A DNA stretch of 64,000 nt. It comes from Cristatella mucedo. Taxonomy: Eukaryota; Bryozoa; Phylactolaemata; Cristatellidae. Under the pieces are notes generated by a model. It saw only the letters and a list, made by a program, of their open reading frames with translations, made no database searches and was not told where the DNA came from. Position numbers and translations under genes: made by a program. The stretch spans positions 161,501 to 225,500 of the forward strand of contig WPIO01000221.1 of NCBI GenBank assembly GCA_009760855.2. The letters run 5' to 3'. Positions 58,101-64,000 of this stretch are shown here, piece by piece. Position 1 is the first letter of the stretch; every line of letters starts with the position of its first letter.

Positions 58101-61100
58101 AAAACGGCCCGCCGCTCAGGAGGGAAAGGAGAAGGAGGAGCCACCGGGAGATGGACTGGCTACCAGACTGAAAATACGAGAGAGGGTGGCTCGAAGCTCG
58201 CATATGAAACGGGCACCGACAACTGGCTCGATGATGAGCGGACTCGACACTTTCTGCAATGACGGAGCACAGCCACAGAGTAGATACAGGGCTTCTGAAC
58301 AAGCACTCTGCGACTGCCGCAGCGTTTAAATATGCTTTGTGCATAGTGTTAATTTATACCGATACTCTCGAAGTGCTTTGGCTACCTTTAGCTTTTGGTG
58401 TCTGAATCTCTCCTAGCAGAAGTTCCCAGGCTGCAGCGTATCGAATCACCAGCATTATAAGAATGACATGATTTGTCAGATCGGCACCAAAGCAGCAGGC
58501 TGTAATGTTTTTATTGCGCGGTCATCTTTACGAGGGATGAGCTGTGTCGCCTTAGATTAATGTAAACAAAGAAATTATAGAAATGAGAGCAACTTCACCA
58601 TACTTTCATTCAGCGAATAACGCCTTGCCACCTTTTTAACTACATGTTTGGCAACATCATGTAACACTGTAGCAAGCATACCGTCACTCAATGGAGGTGA
58701 AAAACTGCAATCGCCCCGGCTGCAGGTGACTAACAATCATCCCTAAAACTAATGCAGCAGAAGCATTGCAATTATCGAATGCCGGAGGTGAGTTTCTAAC
58801 GAGCAGTCAGGCACTTCATGCAGCTGCAGAACCCCAATGGAGCCCTTCCAAATGGTCAAGATAATTCGACATTTCCCTAGCTGAATTAGACCAGTACGAA
58901 ACGGCCCAAAGCAGCTTCGTTCTGCGATGACCTATTTTATCAGCAGCTCTGAATAAGTCAGTTGCGAATAGTCACAGCCAAATAAAACAGCCCCACCGTG
59001 CATAAACGATATACAGGTACGAGATTCCGGCTGGGCAGAGGCCACAAAGTCCCCAAAATATTATATTCGGATGAATTGCTTGGCCCTGGATGAGGACTAT
59101 ATCTATTCAAAAGTTTTATCAAGCCAAGATTGCCGGCCTTTTCTGCATGGCTTCAGGAGATTGCAATGTGTATTATGAAATTTTAATCAGTAGCCTATGA
59201 AGGTTTTTTGTTCTGTTTGCTACTCTTTATTTGTACGAAAGTTTGTGCAAACTACCTTTATTAGATTCGAAGGCGTGATTCAAGGAAAGGCTTCAATGTC
59301 ACGTAAACACAAAATGTCGAAAGAACTGCATGCTTTGGGCAAATACCTTGATCAGAGGTAACCAGTTGGACGTGGGGAGCTAACTGTACAATCAGATGAA
59401 GGTTTGGACGTTATTAGGCATTGGTTTCGGAGTATCATTGGAGTCACTGAGTTTCTTAGTCGTTAGAAGTTGCCACTACTATACCGAGGGATCTTGTACA
59501 AATGTCGCCGTGGGATAGTTTTTACCGATAGGAATATGTGACACTTTTGACATGACCTATCAAGTGCATTATTATTATTATTATTGGCTCCGAAAGATTA
59601 AACGTGCTTAATTACAAAATTTATTATTTATGACCAGCTATTCGATGGCGAAAGCTCGTTGAATGACCCTAACTCTTTTTATGCCAATCCTTAGAGTGAA
59701 GGTTAATCAATATAGAAAGATTCCTGCCTGCCTACCTAGTTGCAAGCTCTCATTTAAACTGCCGTAGCTATTTCTTTTAGGGCCACTTCTTTGATGCGGC
59801 CCTCTACATGATGTGACTTTGTAAGTGGTTTATGGCAGGGCAAATTAAGCATCCGTCTGATACTATTATTTTTCGCGAATCTACAATTATTACTGCTTGG
59901 CATTATTTTCATCCAAACAATAGATTCCGATTCGTAACTCGCATGGCCTATAATCCTTTCGAACATTGGAAATGAGCCTGAGACCTCAAGGGCTTCGCTT
60001 ATGCTGCCCAGCATAATAGTTCCACATGCCTTGACACCACACCGAAAGAAATAGATCAGCTTATTCAACAGCCTCATTTAAATATCGGCCGAAGGATATC
60101 GTCATCTCTTGCAGTGAGCAATAAAAGATTGCCCATTGCAGGACTCGAACCTACAACCTGGGAGGTGAAGAGTGAGCACCTTAATCCTAGGTAACGACCT
60201 AGTGGCTACTTATGCACATTTATACTTTTTAAGACAGCGACTGGTTTGATGCACCTCCGTCCTTTTGCAACAGGTTCATGCAGCGGGCACCGAAGAGCTA
60301 ATTACTTTCCAGTGAACAGATCCGGGTGATGACATGCAACCAAATCTTGTAAGATTAGAAGAGCAGACATACGAAAACGGTACATGTCATCTCTAGAGAC
60401 CTAAGGTGTTTTTGGGTTACCAGGTAAGACGGATTTAGAGTATTCTAGCCTACTCGGCACCAGGGAAAACTAGCTGGATGCCAGTTCCTGAATTTAGAAA
60501 TGCAGCCCTTGATGGGGTCACTAGCAGTGCATACCATTTCACAGCCCTTAAGTACACTAAGGGGAACTCCTCCCGTTAGCCATTGCTGGTCGGGGAAGAC
60601 GCTTCTATATTAGCGTTTAAACTTGAATGCAGAAAATCTAGTAATATACTGGCCTAGTGAGCTAAAAGGTCCTATGGAAGATGTCTCATGCTCCAGAAAA
60701 CACTATATACTCTATAGCTAACCTGCATATTCATCATCTGAGGTAGCGTTCTAGGTATAGCATTACGCTAGTTACAGTATTACGAATCATTAGTGTATGC
60801 TTTTCTAGGCATGTGTCTTGATTCTATACCTTATAAAAACCTAGTCATAACGCTTTCTTTAGTTGTAGTCTAGCTAACGTAATTACTGATGTAACTTGTA
60901 AAGTGCCTAGAAAGAGATCAAGTTCTCTGAGGGAGCTATACCAAATGTGTTATTATTATTATTACTAACTGACCATGATCGCAACACTGAATTTTTGAGG
61001 TATTCGTTCACAATCAAAGTGATGCACTGCCATCGATGTCGAGTCTGGGAACATCAGTCGGGGTTGGATTCATCACTAACGTCGAAATCACCCTGCAAAA

Positions 61101-61728
61101 GGTGCAGCTGCTGTCGCCACCACATGGTACATGTACAATAGCTTCTCAACTGCCGACGCTCAAGTACCCGGTTTATCGCACCGGAAAGCCGGCTCCTTAT
61201 ACAGAAAAATCCTGCAAATGGGAATGTCTGACCGACTGCGTGGTTCGCCACTGCAGATGCAAGGACTTTTACTACCCTACTACGGGCGTGAGCATCTGCG
61301 AGCCACACCGAACCAGATCTTGTGTTCGTCCACGGTTCAGAGAATGTGCAACCAGCGCCAGTGGATGTTCGCATCCAGTTTGTCCACAAACATGTGAGCA
61401 GTTCAAGTATTCCACCACCCTTCATGCAATGCCCCTGTCGGATGTTTTCTATGATCAAGTCAATGAATTTATTGACGACACGAAATTGTTCTCAGCACAA
61501 GCAACGAAAGAGCATGACAGTGCTTACTGGAAGCAGAACACAGCACTGCTGAACGTTTACTTTGCCGCCTTGTCATACGAGTCGCTCCAGCACACGCCTG
61601 CTTATCCAGCGATGCAACTCTTCTGTGACATCGGAGGAGCACTGGGTTTGCTGCTGGGAGCCACATTATTGACAGCGATCGAGATAATAGATTACTTTAT
61701 TGTACATTATGCACCCAAGTTATTGTAA
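48595..61728 (+). CDS. DEG/ENaC/ASIC-family sodium channel subunit, gene span (3 exons)
   Basis: Trimeric amiloride-sensitive cation channel family: two membrane helices flank a large cysteine-rich extracellular domain; ligands may be protons, peptides or bile acids. The three exons join in phase 0 at both junctions to give 493 aa, a normal ASIC length. Visible: N-terminal cytosolic segment; TM1 about 67-88 (ALWAAVLVACTAFGIYQIAS); post-TM1 FPAVTICNSN at 115-124; CTWMAKPCSARDFVV and DMGRCYTFNS; GLKLVLNAQVDEYI; extracellular cysteines including SCKWECLTDCVVRHCRCKDF and CPQTCEQFKYSTT; TM2 about 462-486 with GLLLGATLLTAIEIIDYF. Odd points: the gating HG pair before TM1 appears as LG (39-40) and the G-x-S selectivity filter reads G-A-T (471-473). 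A CpG-rich block lies just upstream. Subfamily (ASIC, BASIC or FaNaC-like) is not resolved. Confidence 0.93.
49138..52876. other. DEG/ENaC intron 1
   Basis: Phase-0 intron. Contains an L2-like tail at 51,835-51,990 and a tail-like scrap near 50,980-51,035; GC-rich frames at 51,130-51,430 show no domain. Otherwise nothing recognised. Confidence 0.6.
51835..51990 (-). mobile_element. L2-like LINE 3' tail fragment
   Basis: AATAATAATTATAC then CCCCCTCAGAGAATTCAATC; last ~150 bp of the element, in DEG/ENaC intron 1. Confidence 0.75.
52877..53086 (+). CDS. DEG/ENaC exon 2 (extracellular domain)
   Basis: 70 codons, phase 0 to 0, acceptor atgcttgcag, donor GTGAGA. Encodes CTWMAKPCSARDFVV, DMGRCYTFNS, GLKLVLNAQVDEYIFSV and ends GLGFK, the standard ASIC order. 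Confidence 0.94.
53795..53935 (+). mobile_element. tRNA-headed SINE (family 1)
   Basis: CACGACCTAGTTCTTAGGTT, GAGCAATCCTTTCCTACC, CAGTGGTAGTGATAGC, then an AATAATAATAATAATAA tail. Confidence 0.6.
54575..54695 (-). mobile_element. L2-like LINE 3' tail fragment
   Basis: AATAATAATAATCCACTTG, then CGCCCTCAGAGAACTCAATC and GGCGCTTTACATTTGCTGCA; DEG/ENaC intron 2. Confidence 0.8.
55183..55315 (+). mobile_element. SPIN/URR1-like hAT transposon fragment (MITE), 3'-truncated
   Basis: Begins GTGGTTCTCAACTTGTGGGT, continues with a hairpin-like GACCCCTTTGGGGGTC and CCTTTCACAGGGGTCGCC, then jumps to ATTTTATGGTTGGGGGTCGCC. This closely matches, from memory, the left end plus the subterminal right part of SPIN/URR1-type hAT elements. 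The last ~55 bp and the right TIR are missing where gag-like sequence begins, so no 8-bp target duplication can be seen. Confidence 0.78.
55330..56100 (-). mobile_element. gag-like fragment of an LTR retrotransposon
   Basis: A minus-strand frame (best from about 56,100 down to 55,750) contains DDFVSWLLNSERKLSEKGY, HSCMSVFLAGG and LPEAVQADYSQLR, the W...E...W...FL.G...LP....DY..L pattern of retrotransposon gag capsid regions, then K/R-rich sequence. No ATG at the domain start and no pol or LTRs seen. Identity is by pattern only. Confidence 0.45.
56140..60056. other. DEG/ENaC intron 2, central part
   Basis: Poly-C tracts near 56,498-56,513 and 56,897-56,906, a scrap of the second LINE's 3' end (GAAGTTACAGACGAGG, 57,262) and an ATT-repeat LINE tail at 59,545-59,586. 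No exon fits between channel exons 2 and 3. Confidence 0.5.
60057..60215 (-). mobile_element. tRNA-headed SINE (family 1)
   Basis: Minus strand: TTGTAGGTTCGAGTCCTGC, GGCAATCTTTTATTGCTCAC, ending GAGGCTGTTGAATAAGCTG. Confidence 0.7.
60885..60966 (+). mobile_element. L2-like LINE tail next to DEG/ENaC exon 3
   Basis: GTGCCTAGAAAGAGATCAAG, TTCTCTGAGGGAGCTATACC, then TTATTATTATTATT. Ends about 35 bp before the exon 3 acceptor. Confidence 0.75.
61000..61728 (+). CDS. DEG/ENaC exon 3 (cysteine-rich region, TM2)
   Basis: 242 codons and TAA. The start is placed at acceptor tttttgag because GFK-VFVHNQSDALPS restores the family pattern and phase 0. Contains LSPPHGTC, the cysteine ladder and TM2. A LINE 3' tail ends only about 35 bp upstream of the acceptor. 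Confidence 0.92.
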   Translation, partial: VFVHNQSDALPSMSSLGTSVGVGFITNVEITLQKVQLLSPPHGTCTIASQLPTLKYPVYRTGKPAPYTEKSCKWECLTDCVVRHCRCKDFYYPTTGVSICEPHRTRSCVRPRFRECATSASGCSHPVCPQTCEQFKYSTTLHAMPLSDVFYDQVNEFIDDTKLFSAQATKEHDSAYWKQNTALLNVYFAALSYESLQHTPAYPAMQLFCDIGGALGLLLGATLLTAIEIIDYFIVHYAPKLL

Positions 61729-61827
61729 TACTTGTTGTCCTAAATCTATTCGGGATACAAATGGTCTTAACCAAGAGATGGAGTACACGACAGCAGGACC
61801 CAGGGGTTCAACGGCCAAAAATATTAT

Positions 61828-61833
61828 AATAAA
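61828..61833 (+). terminator. candidate poly(A) signal of the DEG/ENaC gene
   Basis: AATAAA about 100 bp after the TAA stop of exon 3, in an A/T-rich context. Confidence 0.5.
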
Positions 61834-62155
61834 ACCGGATAAAATATGATGCCCCTAATAACCACACGTCTGCGCACGGTCTTACAGTGAACACTTGCAA
61901 TCGGCGCGCCTAGCTAATGACAGAAGCACCAGTGGGGGGGGGGCAAAATCAAGAATGAGTCTAAAATCTGCTTTAAGATCATTCCTTAAATAGCATGAAA
62001 TCTCTCATACCAATAGGTGGCCAAGACAGGCCTCGAACTTTGATGGTGGTGCAATCAATGGCAAAATTGTAATAATGCAAGCTGGTCAAGGCAGTATAAA
62101 AACTAAAATAAATAAGAACTTTTGTAATAAAAACAGGCACACGGCACGGACTGTG

Positions 62156-62461
62156 TTATGGATTCTTCATGCTTTCTGATTTATGTTTCAAGGAAGCTGC
62201 AGCAGCGGTAAGCTCCTCCACTGACGCTTTCAGATGCCCAATCGAATTCTCCAGTTTATGTGATACCTGTTGCAAGTAAATGTTCATGTCCACAAATTGG
62301 CAAGCCTTTTCGTAATAGTCTGCAGCTGGCTGCAGACGATGGTCTTGCATGCTGTTGTTACTACCGGCTATTACATCTGCAAGTATAAGGAGGAAACTAT
62401 TACGTGAAGCACATACAACAGCTGTGAGCATGGTTAAAACCAAGGCCACCAGAAGCTGCAT
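62156..62461 (-). CDS. possible small secreted protein, function unknown
   Basis: A 101-codon ATG frame. Residues 1-18 (MQLLVALVLTMLTAVVCA) look like a signal peptide with a plausible cleavage site. The rest is mostly helical, with a coiled-coil-like end (VSHKLENSIGHLKASVEEL). One cysteine after the signal. No family recognised and no clear poly(A) signal close by. An internal GTATGT...TTGCAG stretch of 40 nt could be a tiny intron, but removing it would create an early stop. It lies just downstream of, and convergent with, the DEG/ENaC gene. Confidence 0.35.
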   Translation of the reverse strand: MQLLVALVLTMLTAVVCASRNSFLLILADVIAGSNNSMQDHRLQPAADYYEKACQFVDMNIYLQQVSHKLENSIGHLKASVEELTAAAASLKHKSESMKNP

Positions 62462-62726
62462 CGGTACACTGAATTCTTAGTCGCGAGGCTTATAAACGCA
62501 CTCCACTGGCAAAAACACAGCTTCGAGAAATGCAGCCCACACACCGGGATACAAAATCCGACCTCAGTCAAGGAGGAAAGTGCTTTGTTAGCAATGCTGA
62601 AACAACAGGGGTGAGCATACACATGCCATTCACATGACTCAAGGGGCTAGCTATTCCAAGCAAAAATGCTTGCTGCACAGGCATACGTTCTTGCTGCACA
62701 TGCGAACGTGCCTGTGACAGCTTATA

Positions 62727-63355
62727 ATACATTTGTTATAGCACCCTCAGAGAACTCAGTCACTTTCTAGTCACTTTACATTTGCCGCAAAGAAAGCATG
62801 ATCAAATGGTTAGTGGTAACATGTCCAATGACAACAAGCATAACATGATTAGAGGTCAGCATGCAAATATGGTTAGTGGCAGCACGCACAGTGACAGCAC
62901 ACATACAGATAAACCCACTAAATGCTGTGATAAATAGATGTATTTCTAGCTTCTTTTTGAATGTCAAGTCATGGGATGTCGTGCCACCAGTCGGAAATGA
63001 GTTCCAGGCTTTGGGAGCATACGAACTAAAGGCACGGTCTCCAAAGGATTTGAGGTTCATACGAGGTAAGCGATTAGATTCCGAAAAGCAGGTAGTGCGA
63101 TGCTTAGCCAGGTTAAGGGGGGTAGAACTGATATGTAGGCAGGAACCAAAGAACGAAGGGCCTAAAAGTGAGTGACAGAACCTTGAAGTCGATGTGTTGC
63201 TTGACTGGGAGCCATTGCAGGTCAGCTAGAAGTGGTGCGATGTGGCAACTGGGACACTCACGACAGACAAGCCTAGCTGCAGAATTTTGCACCAGCTGTA
63301 AGCGCCTGATTGCACAGGCCGGCAGACTAGTAAGCAGTGAGTTACAGAAGCTCGC
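62727..63355 (-). mobile_element. L2-like LINE copy, 5'-truncated
   Basis: Minus-strand 3' UTR plus coding remnants (LTSLPACAIRRLQLVQNSAA, LADLQWLPVKQHIDFKVLSL). Several frame breaks. Confidence 0.82.
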
Positions 63356-64000
63356 TGTCTTTGCACTTCGGCAGTGCTGATATCCTATTAAATGCTGGGA
63401 ACGTCTGAGATGCAAGCTCTAGTAGGCAGCTGCTTACTCGGGATAGCTGCCCAAGCAAGTTTGGTAGGCCGGTCGTTCCCTTGGGTGCCTGGCACCAGGC
63501 AGTATTTTTATCGAAAATTTTTATCAAAGTCAGAACCTCGGCCATGCCCCTTAACCAGGATCTCACTAGCAACAGTTCATACTCAAGACAACTGCAAACT
63601 CGAGGATAGGTCGTCAGTTGTGATTGGTAAGGGAGAGACCTGTGGCAGACAGGAATGAACCAGGAATCTTGTGGGCCAGGTTCTTAGAATTAGTGGGCGA
63701 TCTACTTCTTAGAAGTAGATCCGAAGCAAGGAGAGAGCCGACCAACCAGGAGCAGATCCAATTTCGATGTAGCCTTCATAGAATGCATTGCATGAGGAGA
63801 CCTGTCTACGGGACAGCAAGAGTGCAGAAAATAGGAATTTATTGTTGAGGAAAGCTGTCGTAAAATCTGCAGCAGGCTCATACTAACGTAACTAGCATTT
63901 TACATAATCAATTGCAAGTTGCACGATACCTTGTACTTCCTCTTCTCCCATTTCCTTCTCGCATTTGTCTTCCACGACTGTTATCGTGTCAGTGACGTGT
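63356..64000. other. window end, nothing recognised
   Basis: Only an 11-bp perfect inverted repeat (GATCTACTTCT / AGAAGTAGATC) at 63,699-63,721 stands out. Confidence 0.5.

Overview
This is a eukaryotic window from an intron-rich, repeat-rich invertebrate genome. I infer an animal from three recognisable animal genes with GT-AG introns and from abundant non-LTR retrotransposons, tRNA-derived SINEs and microsatellites. A lophotrochozoan-type bilaterian is plausible, but the sequence alone does not fix the species.

Layout. (1) About 3.0-24.7 kb, plus strand: 23 exons of a strawberry notch (SBNO) orthologue, a nuclear DExD/H-type transcriptional co-regulator. Every splice junction keeps phase, giving 1,518 codons plus stop. 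The 5' end of the gene is missing or unrecognised upstream of 3,015. (2) 27.0-38.3 kb, minus strand and convergent with SBNO: eight exons of a RILPL1/2-like Rab-effector coiled-coil gene with RH1 and RH2 domains. Two adjacent exons (30,151-30,375 and 28,853-29,071) look like tandem duplicates and may be mutually exclusive. (3) 38.8-45.1 kb: a graveyard of L2/CR1-type LINE copies. (4) About 45.07-47.06 kb: an unclassified degenerate tandem array with a unit of about 155 bp and hints of a three-unit higher-order period. (5) 47.3-48.3 kb: a very GC- and CpG-rich block. (6) 48.6-61.7 kb, plus strand: a three-exon DEG/ENaC/ASIC-family channel gene, complete from ATG to stop (493 aa) with all phases consistent. 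(7) 61.8-64 kb: a possible small secreted-protein ORF on the minus strand and another LINE copy.

Mobile DNA. One L2-like LINE family (tail of ATT repeats) supplies at least a dozen fragments. A second LINE family has an ACATT-type tail. One tRNA-headed SINE family carries a 3' tail homologous to the L2-like LINE tail, a SINE/LINE partnership. A second tRNA-headed SINE family (about eight copies) has its own conserved body. A 133-bp piece at 55,183-55,315 strongly resembles the SPIN/URR1-type hAT elements known for horizontal transfer. A gag-like LTR-retrotransposon fragment lies beside it. I see no CRISPR, prokaryotic operon or rRNA, and no free-standing tRNA gene. The three host genes do not form a known pathway together.
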